Notes: a model not told the origin generated them from the letters alone. A stretch of 64,000 nucleotides of DNA from GCA-002726655 sp046582185 (GCA_046582185.1 JAYGEX010000040.1:124001-188000), one strand, 5' to 3'; positions 34,508 to 44,849 are shown, counted from the first letter of the stretch. Numbers and translations: made by a program.

Positions 34508-36301
34508 ATGAAAGTACTGCTACGCCTATTGCCCTACATCAAGGAGCATTCGTGGGCGTTTTTCGGCGGTCTTATTGGCCTGGGTATCGCGCGAATATTC
34601 GAAGTCGCTATCCCCCGGTTCGTCATGATGGGTATCGATGCCATTGTCGCCGCTCAATCGAAGCTCGAAGTTAATGAGATAGATTTCGACATGGCCATGT
34701 CGACCCTTACTTACCCGGCCATTGCAATTACACTCTGCGTTCTTGGGCAGATGTTTGTGACCATCATCAGCCGAATTCTGGTCCGCCGAATTGGCATGTA
34801 TGCCGCATACGATCTTCGCAATCGCATGTACAATCACATGCAGAGACAGGGGCCAGTATTCTTCAGCCACTATAGTATCGGCGACCTGATGGCACGTGCC
34901 ATTAACGATATATCACTCATTCGGCAAGTTATAGCCGGCACCACCAGGATGACCATCGTATTGATCTTTACGGCCACGGCCGGGCTGATCAGTATGTTCA
35001 TGTTATCGCCGAAACTGGCATTCGCTGTGCTCGCACCCATGCCTGTTATCACCCTGGTCGCTTATCTATTCTCAAAGCGGATCTATCGACAGTCGCACAA
35101 GGTTCAGGAAGGTTTCTCTACCCTTTCAACCTTTGTACAAGAGAACCTGAATGGGATTCGTACCGTACAGGCGATGGCCCAGGAGCAAGAGGAAATTAAT
35201 CGCTTCAGCGCGGTGAACCACGAATTCGCAGAAGATAATCTTGCGCTCTTTGTGACCAGTTCCATATTAAGTGCAATCATGCCAATCCTTGCTGCGGTCT
35301 CTACCATGATTATTATGGTTTATGGCGGTCATCTGGTTGAATCCGGCGAATTGACCTTGGGTGCATTTGTTGCCTTCTTCTCTTATCTGGCGCTGCTGCT
35401 TTGGCCAGTGCGTGAGGCTGGATCTCTGGTGACGCAATGGCAGCGAGGCGCATCTGGCACCGCACGGTTGTTTGAGATACTGGATTATGAACCGGAGATT
35501 CGCGAGCAGGTCAGCGCTGATTTCCCGGATCTCACCGGTCAAATCTCAATCCGCAATCTCTACTATCGCTATGAGAACAAGAACAAATACGCACTGGAAG
35601 ATATCAGCCTCGAAGTCGCACCGGGGGAAACCATTGCCATCCTCGGCCGGGTCGGCTCCGGTAAGTCCACCCTGCTCCGCCTGTTCGTTCGCCTGCTTGA
35701 TCCCAGCAAGGGCGAACTCCTGTTGAACGGACATCCCATTCAGGGATTTCCCCTGGCATATTTACGGGAACAGGTATGTCTGGTACTACAAGACCCATTT
35801 CTTTTCGCAGACAGTCTCGGCGATAACATTGCCTATGACAATCCGGAACGAAGTATTGAAGAGATTCGTCAATCCGCGGAAGCAGCAGCACTTCGGGAAA
35901 CCATCGAAGGCTTTCCCGAAGGCCTTGAGACAATTCTGGGCGAACGTGGGGTGACACTCTCCGGCGGCCAAAAGCAACGTACTGCGCTCGCCCGAGGACT
36001 TATTCGTATGACGCCATTGCTCATTCTCGATGATTGTTTCTCTGCAGTTGACACTGAAACTGAAGAACATATTTTATCTGGCCTCAAGTCTGTGCGGCAG
36101 GGCCTAACAACCTTGCTGGTCTCCCACAGAGTTTCAACTGCTCGTCACGCAGACAGAATTGTTGTGCTCGAGGAAGGCAAGATCATTGAAGTTGGTACCC
36201 ACAAGGAGCTGCTGGACAAAGGCGGCTTCTATGCTGATTTAGAGCTGGCGCAAAGTGGCGGTGGTCGTACATCAACGCAAACAGAAGCGGCGGAGGTTTA
36301 G
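34508..36301 (+). CDS. ABC exporter half-transporter, MdlA-like, degenerate ATPase site
   Basis: This is a 597-residue type IV ABC half-transporter: six membrane helices (about 15-300) followed by a nucleotide-binding domain. Walker A is GRVGSGKSTLLRL, the signature is LSGGQKQRTALARG and Walker B is LLILDDCFSAVD. The residue after the Walker B Asp is Asp instead of the catalytic Glu, so this NBD is probably the non-hydrolysing half. The TAG stop is directly followed by the ATG of the second half-transporter. Such pairs export drugs, lipids or peptides. A 333-bp gap precedes it. Confidence 0.9.
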   Translation: MKVLLRLLPYIKEHSWAFFGGLIGLGIARIFEVAIPRFVMMGIDAIVAAQSKLEVNEIDFDMAMSTLTYPAIAITLCVLGQMFVTIISRILVRRIGMYAAYDLRNRMYNHMQRQGPVFFSHYSIGDLMARAINDISLIRQVIAGTTRMTIVLIFTATAGLISMFMLSPKLAFAVLAPMPVITLVAYLFSKRIYRQSHKVQEGFSTLSTFVQENLNGIRTVQAMAQEQEEINRFSAVNHEFAEDNLALFVTSSILSAIMPILAAVSTMIIMVYGGHLVESGELTLGAFVAFFSYLALLLWPVREAGSLVTQWQRGASGTARLFEILDYEPEIREQVSADFPDLTGQISIRNLYYRYENKNKYALEDISLEVAPGETIAILGRVGSGKSTLLRLFVRLLDPSKGELLLNGHPIQGFPLAYLREQVCLVLQDPFLFADSLGDNIAYDNPERSIEEIRQSAEAAALRETIEGFPEGLETILGERGVTLSGGQKQRTALARGLIRMTPLLILDDCFSAVDTETEEHILSGLKSVRQGLTTLLVSHRVSTARHADRIVVLEEGKIIEVGTHKELLDKGGFYADLELAQSGGGRTSTQTEAAEV

Positions 36302-38197
36302 ATGACATCTTCAATTGCATCCTCCGGTAAGCCGGCAAAGAAATTCGACCATTCTATATTTGACGCGGATATCCATGGCCAGTCCATGAATATGCAATAC
36401 CTTGGGCGCATCTTTGAATGGGTTAAACCCCACAAAAATCTGGCGTCCACCAGTATCGCGCTGGTACTGGTGGCATCTCTGCTCGCAGTGCTGCTACCAG
36501 TAATCATTGCCAGAGTTGTGATCGACGGCATCATAATGGGCACCCCCGATGCTCTACTGCCAGACTTTGGTATGAACGCGCTAAGTAGTTGGATTCAGAC
36601 TGAAAGTGGTTGGCAACCAATTGTCGCTGCATGTGTGATGTATGGTTTATTTACTGTCATTTGCCACGCGGCCTACCACTTTCATCGTGCAACCTTTGCA
36701 AAGGCTGTGCTGTTCTCATTAAGAGATATGCGCAAGGATCTGTTCGCCCATATGGAGCGGCGCCCCTCCTCATTTTATGACAAAGTTGCTGTGGGCAGGG
36801 TCATGACAAGAATCACCAACGACGTTCAGGCCCTGTTTGAATTGTTGATGGGCGTTGGCATGCTTATCGGTGAGTTCATCCCATTTTTTATCGCGCTGTT
36901 CATCATGATGGCGATCGACGTTGAGTTAAGCCTCTGGTTGCTGCTGGCAATTCCGATATTCGCCTTTGTCACTTACTTTTTCCGCCAGGCGACAAGGCGC
37001 GTCTATCGTGCAATTCGAAATACAGTGTCACAACTCAATCAGAATTTGCAGGAAAATCTCAGCGGCATGCAGGTTGTACAGCTAAGTAATCGCGAAGATA
37101 GAAACCTCTCCGTTTACAACGAGGAAAATGAGGCTAACAAAAAACAGGAAATAAATGCCATCTACCTTGAGACTGGTTACGGCGCCTTTATGGACAATAT
37201 GGTCAATATGGCTCTTGCGGTTATCCTGTGGGTAGGCGGCGGGTCGGTATTGCAGGATGCGATATCCCTCGGCAGCATGATTCTATTTACCCAGTTTATC
37301 GAAATGTTTATTCGTCCCATCAGAGTCCTGGGGCAACAATACAACGTATTGTTCCGGGCAATGGCAAGCGCAGAGCGAATCTTCCAGGCGCTGGATTGGC
37401 ACGAGCAGGTTCGGGAGCCAGTCAATCCGGTGCAATTACCGGAACGTATAAAGGGCAAACTGGAATTCAGAAACCTGGCCTTCGGCTACGATGATGATCA
37501 TCCGGTACTGAAAAACGTTAGCGTAAAGATCAATCCTGGCGAAAAGTTAGCTGTGGTTGGGCCGACCGGCTCAGGTAAAAGCACCCTTATCAGACTGTTA
37601 GGAAGATTTTACGACTTCCCGGACAATACCATTTTTCTCGATGATATCGACTTGAACCATATCAATTCCAGCGAGGTAAGGCGCAGAATTGGCGTTGTCC
37701 TGCAGGACTTCCACATCTTCTCCGGATCTATCCTCGACAATATTATTCTTGGCAGCCCATATATCAGCCGCGAAAAAGCCATTGACGCCGCGCGCCTGGT
37801 GAACGCAGATACTTTTATCGAAGAACTTCCTGACGGATACGATACGCAACTTGTTGAACGTGGCCAAAACCTGTCACAGGGGCAAAGGCAGCTACTGGCA
37901 TTTGCCAGAGTTTTGGCGGCAGACCCGGAAATATTGGTATTGGATGAAGCTACTGCCAGCATCGACACGGAGACAGAGCAACTCATCCAGAAGGCCTTGA
38001 AGAAACTTATGCAAGACCGTACCTCAATCCTCATCGCCCATCGATTGCAGACAATCCAGGAAGCGGACAAAATTCTTGTCTTGAAACATGGCGAAGTGAA
38101 GGAGTTTGGAAGCCACGACGAGCTGATTAAGCTGAAAGGAATATACTACACGCTGAACGAATTACAGTTCCAGGACGTATCCCTGAAGCCGGGCTAA
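36302..38197 (+). CDS. ABC exporter half-transporter, MdlB-like
   Basis: This is a 631-residue partner of the preceding half-transporter. After an N-terminal tail of about 40 residues come six membrane helices (about 45-350) and an NBD with Walker A GPTGSGKSTLIRLLG, signature LSQGQRQLLAFARVL and Walker B ILVLDEATASID with the catalytic Glu, then the H-loop SILIAHRLQTI. The signature Gly-Gly is Gln-Gly here, as in other heterodimers. The two genes touch with no gap, so translation is coupled. A GPH-type symporter follows in the same direction. Confidence 0.9.
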   Translation: MTSSIASSGKPAKKFDHSIFDADIHGQSMNMQYLGRIFEWVKPHKNLASTSIALVLVASLLAVLLPVIIARVVIDGIIMGTPDALLPDFGMNALSSWIQTESGWQPIVAACVMYGLFTVICHAAYHFHRATFAKAVLFSLRDMRKDLFAHMERRPSSFYDKVAVGRVMTRITNDVQALFELLMGVGMLIGEFIPFFIALFIMMAIDVELSLWLLLAIPIFAFVTYFFRQATRRVYRAIRNTVSQLNQNLQENLSGMQVVQLSNREDRNLSVYNEENEANKKQEINAIYLETGYGAFMDNMVNMALAVILWVGGGSVLQDAISLGSMILFTQFIEMFIRPIRVLGQQYNVLFRAMASAERIFQALDWHEQVREPVNPVQLPERIKGKLEFRNLAFGYDDDHPVLKNVSVKINPGEKLAVVGPTGSGKSTLIRLLGRFYDFPDNTIFLDDIDLNHINSSEVRRRIGVVLQDFHIFSGSILDNIILGSPYISREKAIDAARLVNADTFIEELPDGYDTQLVERGQNLSQGQRQLLAFARVLAADPEILVLDEATASIDTETEQLIQKALKKLMQDRTSILIAHRLQTIQEADKILVLKHGEVKEFGSHDELIKLKGIYYTLNELQFQDVSLKPG

Positions 38198-38240
38198 TTC
38201 CAGTCGATACTCACTTTCAAGTTCTGCTACAGTTAGTGTG

Positions 38241-39683
38241 ATGTCAAATAATCGCAAAATAGGTCTGACGACCAAATCGGCCTATGGAATTGGTCAATTC
38301 GCCGAAGGCCTTAACAATACTTCCTTCGGGCTGTTCATCCTCTTTTATTACAACCAGGTATTAGGCGTATCAGGTACGCTCTGCGGCCTGGCTTTGGGTA
38401 TTGCACTTGTCTTTGATGCCATCACCGATCCACTGGCGGGTTCATTGTCAGACAACTGGCAGTCTCGATTCGGACGCAGACATCCATTTATGTACGCTTC
38501 TGCTATACCGCTGGCATTTTGTTTTTACGCACTATTTAGCCCGCCGGATCTCAACGAAATGGCCATGTTTGCCTGGCTGGTTGTGTTTTCAATTCTGACA
38601 CGTGCATCAATGACCTTGTATCACGTGCCACATATCGCCCTCGGCGCTGAGCTCACAAGCAATTTCGAAGAGCGGACGGTTATCGTTGGTGTTCGCCAGG
38701 CATTTGGCACGCTGGGCTCCTTGATTGCTGTCATCCTCGCCTTCAGGATATTCTTTGTAGAGTCCGACGAGTTCCTCAATGGCCAGCTGAATCCTTCAGC
38801 CTATCCACCATTTGCAGCCGTGCTTTGTATCATGATGGTTGTCACCATCTGGTTATCTGCTATTGGTACCCATAAGGAAATTCCAAACCTGCCCCCCGGA
38901 CCGAAGAACCCACTGCCATTCAGCTTCACCCGTGTCTTTGAAGAGACACGACTTGCACTTGAAAACAGATCATTCAGATGGTTATTCCTTGGCGTGATCA
39001 TCGTCTTCCTCATGGTCGGCGTTGATGGCGCACTTAATTTGTATATGAATACCTTCTTCTGGGAATTAACCGCGGCCGATATGACCTATTACCAGGTTGC
39101 CACCCCGATAGGCGTCATACTAGGCACCTTCCTCACCAAACATATCCACGCTATCTGGGACAAGAAACCAGGCGTCGTTTATGGCACCGCGTTTTGGGCG
39201 ATCTGCCAGATAATTCCGGTGGTGTTAAGACTACTCGATTGGTTCCCTGAAAATGGAACATCTACTCTGGTATGGGCGCTGGTCTCAATCAAATTCATCC
39301 AGGGAGTGGGCGTCGTACAAGCGCTGGTGAGCTTTGGCTCCATGGTTGCGGATATTACCGACGAACATGAACTTAAGACCGGCAAGCGACAGGAAGGCAT
39401 CTTTTTCGGCGCCGTATCATTCTCCAATAAAAGTGCTTCCGGCCTGGGAACATTGGTAGCCGGGATTGCACTGGACCTTATCGGATGGCCAACCGGTGAA
39501 GGGGTTAAAACGGCAGCGGACGTGCCCGCTGATGCTCTCTTTAATCTTGGCATGCTGTTCGGACCCATCGTCGCCGGTTTTGCCGTGGTGTCTGTTTGGT
39601 GTTATAACCATTACGATTTGACTCGGGAATCACATCAGAAAATCCTGGATCAATTAGTCGTAAAGCGAGCGGCGGCTATATAA
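38241..39683 (+). CDS. GPH-family (sodium/melibiose type) MFS symporter
   Basis: This is a roughly 480-residue transporter with twelve predicted membrane helices. The GPH signature is clear: AITDPLAGSLSDNWQSRFGR and HPFMYASAIPLAFCFYALF near helices 2-4, plus VPHIALGAELTSNFEERT. The family carries sugars or other small carbon compounds with Na+ or H+. I placed the start at ATG 38241; a GTG directly before is equally possible. The substrate is unknown. The neighbours, an ABC exporter and an SDR, do not settle it. Confidence 0.87.
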   Translation: MSNNRKIGLTTKSAYGIGQFAEGLNNTSFGLFILFYYNQVLGVSGTLCGLALGIALVFDAITDPLAGSLSDNWQSRFGRRHPFMYASAIPLAFCFYALFSPPDLNEMAMFAWLVVFSILTRASMTLYHVPHIALGAELTSNFEERTVIVGVRQAFGTLGSLIAVILAFRIFFVESDEFLNGQLNPSAYPPFAAVLCIMMVVTIWLSAIGTHKEIPNLPPGPKNPLPFSFTRVFEETRLALENRSFRWLFLGVIIVFLMVGVDGALNLYMNTFFWELTAADMTYYQVATPIGVILGTFLTKHIHAIWDKKPGVVYGTAFWAICQIIPVVLRLLDWFPENGTSTLVWALVSIKFIQGVGVVQALVSFGSMVADITDEHELKTGKRQEGIFFGAVSFSNKSASGLGTLVAGIALDLIGWPTGEGVKTAADVPADALFNLGMLFGPIVAGFAVVSVWCYNHYDLTRESHQKILDQLVVKRAAAI

Positions 39684-39730
39684 AATGAAACTGGCTAAGC
39701 CAAAATAGTTAAAGACAAAAGGAAATCTTG

Positions 39731-40639
39731 ATGAGTGAATTTGAAGGAAAAGTAGTTGTCATTACCGGCGCAGGTGGCGGACTCGGAAAAGCCCATGCAC
39801 TTGAATTTGCAAGACGGGGCGCCAAAGTAGTCGTTAACGATCTTGGTGGAACTGTTGATGGTTCCGGTGGTGGTGATGCAGCTGACTTGGTTGTTGATGA
39901 AATCAAGGCCGCTGGCGGTGAAGCAATCGCCAATAAAGCATCGGTTTCCGATCGTGCTGGCGCAATGAGTATCGTCACAGATGCAGTGGATGCTTATGGC
40001 ACCATCGATATCCTGGTGAACAACGCAGGCATACTTCGAGACAAATCATTCAAGAACATGACTCTCGACGAGTGGGATCTTGTCATGAATGTTCATATCA
40101 ACGGCACCGCATACGTAACCCATGCAGCCTGGCCAATCATGTATGAACAGAACTATGGCCGGATTGTGTTCACATCTTCCGGCAGTGGTATCTGGGGCAA
40201 TTTTGGCCAATCAAACTATGGTGCGGCAAAAATGGCGATGCTCGGCTTAATGAATGTATTGGCAATGGAAGGCGCGAGTCACAACATCAAAGTGAACTGT
40301 CTTGCGCCCGGCGCCGCAACCAGAATGACTGCAGACCTGCCAGGAAGAGACCCTATCGATGTGGACAATCCTCCACCGGAACGCGCCCCCGGTCTGGTTA
40401 CGCCAGCAGTCATTTATATGTGCAGTGATGAAGCGCCTACTGGCAAGACATTCCAGGCCGCCAGTGGAAACTTTTCCAGCGCAGCAATGTATTCAAACGA
40501 TGGCGCACGACTCGGAGTCGATGCAAGCTATGAAACATTTGTCGAAAACCTCGCGGCAATCACTGATATGAGTGCTGCTGAAGACGGCATCACAAGGCGA
40601 AGAAAGCAGCGGGAACGCGCCGCGGCCAAGAAGTCTTAG
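39731..40639 (+). CDS. SDR oxidoreductase, MFE-2 dehydrogenase-like
   Basis: This is a 302-residue short-chain dehydrogenase. The cofactor turn is ITGAGGGLGKAHALEFARRG, the second turn is VVNDLGGTVDGSGGGDA, and the catalytic set is NNAG, TSSGSGIWGNFGQSNYGAAK with Tyr and Lys. It closely resembles the dehydrogenase domain of type 2 multifunctional beta-oxidation enzymes and is a paralogue of the SDR at 16018. The ATG at 39731 follows AGGAAAT at good spacing. The likely role is oxidation of 3-hydroxyacyl-CoA. It stands 34 bp from the convergent lactonase gene. Confidence 0.87.
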   Translation: MSEFEGKVVVITGAGGGLGKAHALEFARRGAKVVVNDLGGTVDGSGGGDAADLVVDEIKAAGGEAIANKASVSDRAGAMSIVTDAVDAYGTIDILVNNAGILRDKSFKNMTLDEWDLVMNVHINGTAYVTHAAWPIMYEQNYGRIVFTSSGSGIWGNFGQSNYGAAKMAMLGLMNVLAMEGASHNIKVNCLAPGAATRMTADLPGRDPIDVDNPPPERAPGLVTPAVIYMCSDEAPTGKTFQAASGNFSSAAMYSNDGARLGVDASYETFVENLAAITDMSAAEDGITRRRKQRERAAAKKS

Positions 40640-40673
40640 CTTTATAAAAATAGATTTATAGAAATAGAACGTT

Positions 40674-41732
40674 CTACACAAATCTGACACACACAGGTGC
40701 TGGTACCGATACATCGTTATCGGTACGCACCAGAGTGCCGCTGTCAACATTCCTCGAAAACACAACCAGGTTATTGCTATCCCGATTAGCGACAATAAGG
40801 CCTTCGCCATCGGGCGTTATGGTGAAGTGCCTGGGATGTAGACCACCGCTGGATATATTCTGGACCATCCGCATCTGCCCTTCCTCGCCTACCTCAAACA
40901 CGGTAATACTGTCGTCGCCACGATTGGAACAGTAGATATATCGCTCATCCGGGGAAAGTAGTATTTCTGCACAATAACTCGCCTCTTCACAATCGTCCGG
41001 CAGGGTAGAATGGGTCACCAGCTCTACCAGAGCACCGCCATCATCAAGGCCAAAAGTAACGACGGTATTATCAAGCTCATTAATGACATAGCAATATTCA
41101 AAAGCAGTATCGAAGCAGAAGTGCCTGGGCCCTGCGCCGGATCTAAGCCTGGCATTCTTGCGTTTGTTCGTATCGATCTGACCAAGGCCATCGATGGGAT
41201 ATCGAACAATCTGGTCGATGCCGAGGTCAGCGACGTAAATCGATGAACCGTCTCGACCAAAATTAATTGAATGCACGTGCGAACCCTTCTGCCGCATGGG
41301 GTCAACTCCTTTACCGCGGTGTTGAATAAAGCTGGAAAACTGTTGGATGTCGCCACTCTCATTTAAGGGGAACGCTGCAAGGCAGCCGCTTGAATAATTT
41401 GAGACCATCAGTGTAGAGGCATCAGGACCAAGCACCAAATGACACGGATCCATGCCGAGCGATGATACCTGGGAGATCATCTCCATTACTCCAGTTGAGC
41501 TTACCGAGTAAGCACTGACAGCCCCGCTTCCCTCTTTATCGCCACCAAAATCTCGCACTTCATTAACACAATAGACAATGTCTAATGACGGATGTTTGAG
41601 CAGATATGAAGGGTTTTCTATATCCGCATTGGTGGTCAATAATTCTAGTGCGCGGCGATTAGCGTCATATTTAAAGGAGTAGATACCCTTTGATGCAGTA
41701 TCGCGCGTATATGTACCTGCCAACATTAACAT
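40674..41732 (-). CDS. Lactonase family protein (seven-bladed propeller, 6-phosphogluconolactonase type)
   Basis: This 352-residue beta-propeller has the N-terminus MLMLAGTYTRDTASKGIYSF typical of the YbhE/lactonase (PF10282) family. Its repeated blade marks include VSNYSSGCLAAFPLNESG, VHSINFGRDGSSIYVADL and GDDSITVFEVGEEG. The family hydrolyses 6-phosphogluconolactone or other lactones; many members have unknown roles. The ATG at 41732 was chosen; a TTG six codons upstream is possible. No signal peptide. It is convergent with an SDR and divergent from the exported repeat-protein gene. Confidence 0.85.
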   Translation of the reverse strand: MLMLAGTYTRDTASKGIYSFKYDANRRALELLTTNADIENPSYLLKHPSLDIVYCVNEVRDFGGDKEGSGAVSAYSVSSTGVMEMISQVSSLGMDPCHLVLGPDASTLMVSNYSSGCLAAFPLNESGDIQQFSSFIQHRGKGVDPMRQKGSHVHSINFGRDGSSIYVADLGIDQIVRYPIDGLGQIDTNKRKNARLRSGAGPRHFCFDTAFEYCYVINELDNTVVTFGLDDGGALVELVTHSTLPDDCEEASYCAEILLSPDERYIYCSNRGDDSITVFEVGEEGQMRMVQNISSGGLHPRHFTITPDGEGLIVANRDSNNLVVFSRNVDSGTLVRTDNDVSVPAPVCVRFV

Positions 41733-41834
41733 CTCAATATCCTTTGCCAACCCAGGCCGTCATTCTACCAAGTAATTACTCTACCCAGCGCAATAGCGTC
41801 TTGCGCCGCAGGCAGATGTTCGTAGAATACAGGC

Positions 41835-43601
41835 ATGAATGCTCTGCTTCGCTATATGTTATTTGCGGTCTTATGTATTAGCCTGGGTCTGGCCGCAGGA
41901 CTATGGATAGCAAACAATCAGTCTCGCGTTGGACTCTCAGGACCCTCCTCTACAAGCTCCTCCACAAACTATCATCCAGAACCTGAAACATTTTTCCAGG
42001 CGTTGCCGGTATCAGGAAGCGAAGATATCGATGCTATTAATTTCGATGATATCTATCACCAGGAAAACGTATTTGATCAGCTACATTTCCCCTATCGCAT
42101 TTCAAGCATAAGTACCTTCGAACAGCACGTACAATATCTGGAATCAATTATTGACCATCACGATTCCCTTCACAGTCATAATATCGCAAATGTTCTCGTA
42201 GAACGGATGGTCGTCATCGATCCTCCTGCGGCACTGGAATTCATCGATGCCCACCGATCAGATGGCCAAAACGCCTTTATCTCATCCATCGTTACAAGCT
42301 GGATCCGACAGGACCCTGAAGCTGCGATCGATTACTTCAAGGCAATGAAGAACAAGCAGCTAAAATACACTATCGGTGCCAGGTTATTGGCTGACCCGAC
42401 CTTACAACAAAACGGCATGAAGGCAGAGATTGAATTTGAGCTTGGCACCTATTCTGAACGGATAGTTGAGCAGGTTCGAATGAACCGTATGCCGCCCGCC
42501 AACGCTTTTGAAGAGGCACTACTGCGATCGGATCACCAGCGCCAGGAAGCGATGATGCGCGCAATAGGTCGCTGGTATCAAAATGATCCGGAAGCGGCCA
42601 TGCAACGGGTCGCTGTCCTGGCAAATCAGAGCGAACGTCAACAGCTTATGCAGGTCATTATGTCCATGCAATCAAGGCAGGACCCAGAACTGGCATTGGA
42701 AATGCTCGCTCAATATGCGCCGAATGACAAAAACCTAATGCGCATGGCCTTGATGAATTATGCCAATCAAGAGCCGCTGTTGGCATTGTCCAAAGTCGAG
42801 TCCTGGGTAAGCGAAACCGGCGACTACAACATCATGAACTCCCTGCTCTCAAGCTGGATAAAGGTAGATGATGTCGCTGCACTCGCCTATCTTGAAACTA
42901 TTCCTGAAGATAAACGAATGGAAGTTACCCAGGCGATCTCGTTTGCTTACATCAATCAGTCACCGGAAGCCGGGATGACATGGTTAATGGGCCTTGGTCC
43001 GGAATACAATCACCGCATTAAACGTAGCGCCATGCATGCCCTCTCAAGGTTCCCTGACATATCAGAAGCCTGGGTAGATAAACTGGAATCGGAACCAGAG
43101 TTACAGGGTGTATTGTTGTTGCAGGTCGCACGCAGGCGCGGGAGAGCTTCTCCCGAAGCAGCGCTGAGCTGGTTGGAGAAATACTCAGAGTCGCCGAACT
43201 ATGTTCAGGCCAGGAGTAGCATTTTGCAATCGTGGATTCACATGGATCCGGAATATGTCTCAAGCATCCTGGAAAATGAGCAAGACAATACTAACTACGT
43301 TCATCTCTTCAGTTCTGCTGCTTCCCGATGGGCGTCCACCGATCTTGATGCTGCACTCGATTGGGCCGAGTCCCTCCCGGATTCAGCCAACAAGACCGCC
43401 GCATTGAGTGGACTCGTCACCGTGGTATCTGATCTCGATCAGGCGCTGGCAATCATGGATGAAATGCCAGACGATATCGCAGGCAATTTCAGATTACAGC
43501 TGGCTCAGATCCACATCCAACGAGATCCCGAAGGGCGCGCCGAAATAGCACAGAAGCTGGAGCTGAGCGAGTCCGAGGAAGAGGCAATCCGGCCCAGGTA
43601 A
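41835..43601 (+). CDS. Exported helical repeat protein of unknown role
   Basis: This 588-residue protein has one N-terminal membrane or signal segment (MLFAVLCISLGLAAGLWIA) and a long array of short helical units. The recurring mark is W, then a few residues, then DPEAA and a following W or L: SWIRQDPEAAIDYF (about 154), RWYQNDPEAAMQRV (about 254), SRQDPELALEML, NQSPEAGMTWL, GRASPEAALSWLEKY, SWIHMDPEYV and RWASTDLDAALDWAESL (near 500). Spacing is about 30-35 residues, like TPR or HEAT units. It ends in an acidic tail, SESEEEAI. No enzyme motif is seen; a periplasmic scaffold or interaction role is likely but not proven. Confidence 0.7.
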   Translation: MNALLRYMLFAVLCISLGLAAGLWIANNQSRVGLSGPSSTSSSTNYHPEPETFFQALPVSGSEDIDAINFDDIYHQENVFDQLHFPYRISSISTFEQHVQYLESIIDHHDSLHSHNIANVLVERMVVIDPPAALEFIDAHRSDGQNAFISSIVTSWIRQDPEAAIDYFKAMKNKQLKYTIGARLLADPTLQQNGMKAEIEFELGTYSERIVEQVRMNRMPPANAFEEALLRSDHQRQEAMMRAIGRWYQNDPEAAMQRVAVLANQSERQQLMQVIMSMQSRQDPELALEMLAQYAPNDKNLMRMALMNYANQEPLLALSKVESWVSETGDYNIMNSLLSSWIKVDDVAALAYLETIPEDKRMEVTQAISFAYINQSPEAGMTWLMGLGPEYNHRIKRSAMHALSRFPDISEAWVDKLESEPELQGVLLLQVARRRGRASPEAALSWLEKYSESPNYVQARSSILQSWIHMDPEYVSSILENEQDNTNYVHLFSSAASRWASTDLDAALDWAESLPDSANKTAALSGLVTVVSDLDQALAIMDEMPDDIAGNFRLQLAQIHIQRDPEGRAEIAQKLELSESEEEAIRPR

Positions 43602-43712
43602 CTAACTGGATTCTCCATCCGCAACGATTAAGCCAATGTTCTGCCGCTGCAATAATGGTTTAATAATGAATAGACTTTTCAAAAGCATAGCATTCATCCT
43701 TTGAGTATCAAG

Positions 43713-44849
43713 ATGGCAACCACAGTAATTAAAGACGGCTGGGTATTCGATCACAACTGTAACGATTTCGTTGAAACCGATGTATTGGTTGAAGGTACGA
43801 AGGTCACCAATATCGGCAAGAAACTGGATGCCGACACCACTATCAACGCACGTGGCATGTATGTAACGCCTGGCTTAATCGACATGCACTGTCATATCTA
43901 CCACCACCCCCTATTCAAAACTTCCAGGTTAAAGGCGGATAGGATTGGCATCGCTCAGGGTGTCGCTTGCCTTGTGGATACAGGCTCTGCAGGTCCAGGC
44001 ACTATTGACGCATTTAAGGAATTCGTCATCGATACCCAGCACACGGCTGCATATGCACTTTGCAATGTCGGTTCTCCTGGCTTGCCTGGAATTGAAGGCG
44101 GGCATTCGGCGAGGCCGGAGCTCATTTCACTTTCAGGCACTGTTAAAGCCATCGAACGAAATCCTGAATGGATACTCGGGGTCAAGGTGCTCGCGTCATC
44201 GAGCCATACCGGGTTAATGGCTATGGAGGCTGTAAAGATTGGCCGCAAGGCAGCTGACCTGACTGCTACGCCCCTCATGGTACATCTTGGCAATGCACCA
44301 CCTGTGATAGAAGACATCCTGGAATTAATGAGACCTGGTGATATCGTTACCCATGCCTATCATGGAAAGGTCGGCGGCGTATTGGGTTACAAGGGCAAGG
44401 TAATACCTGAATTTAAAGCAGCAGTTGAGAGAGGCGTCATTATTGATATCGCACATGGCAGATCTTCCTTCTCATTTGAAACATGTGAGAAAGCCCTGGA
44501 CCAGGGTATGCCGGTGCATACGATCAGCAGCGATCTCCATATGGGAAATATTGACCGTTATGTCGTTTCCCTGGCCAGGACAATGTCCAAGTTTCGCGCT
44601 CTGGGACTATCGTTAGCCCAGGTCGTAGCCGCTACCACAGTTACGCCCGCCTCCGCCCTCAGGCTAGACTCGCGAGGATTTGGCACTATTGAAGAAGGAA
44701 AGGATGCAAACATCAGCATCTTTCGAGAAACATCCGATGAGCGAGATGTGGAGGATTCCGAAGGTATCATCAGACGGACAAAGAATTGGATTGAACCTGT
44801 CTATTCGATGGTCAGGGGTGAAGTGTTCGACGCCTTTGAAACGATATAG
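43713..44849 (+). CDS. Amidohydrolase/deacetylase family metallohydrolase
   Basis: This 378-residue TIM-barrel enzyme has the binuclear amidohydrolase set: TPGLIDMHCHIYHHP (HxH), the carboxylated-lysine candidate in ILGVKVLASSS, PLMVHLGNAPP, IVTHAYHGK and the late acid in ISSDLHMGNIDRY. It resembles the group (Atu3266/EF0837) whose members cleave acyloxy acids and are usually encoded next to a SelA-like PLP protein, as here. The start at ATG 43713 keeps MATTVIKDGWVFDHN. It is the first gene of a four-gene operon. The substrate remains open: an N-acyl or O-acyl carboxylate is likely. Confidence 0.82.
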   Translation: MATTVIKDGWVFDHNCNDFVETDVLVEGTKVTNIGKKLDADTTINARGMYVTPGLIDMHCHIYHHPLFKTSRLKADRIGIAQGVACLVDTGSAGPGTIDAFKEFVIDTQHTAAYALCNVGSPGLPGIEGGHSARPELISLSGTVKAIERNPEWILGVKVLASSSHTGLMAMEAVKIGRKAADLTATPLMVHLGNAPPVIEDILELMRPGDIVTHAYHGKVGGVLGYKGKVIPEFKAAVERGVIIDIAHGRSSFSFETCEKALDQGMPVHTISSDLHMGNIDRYVVSLARTMSKFRALGLSLAQVVAATTVTPASALRLDSRGFGTIEEGKDANISIFRETSDERDVEDSEGIIRRTKNWIEPVYSMVRGEVFDAFETI

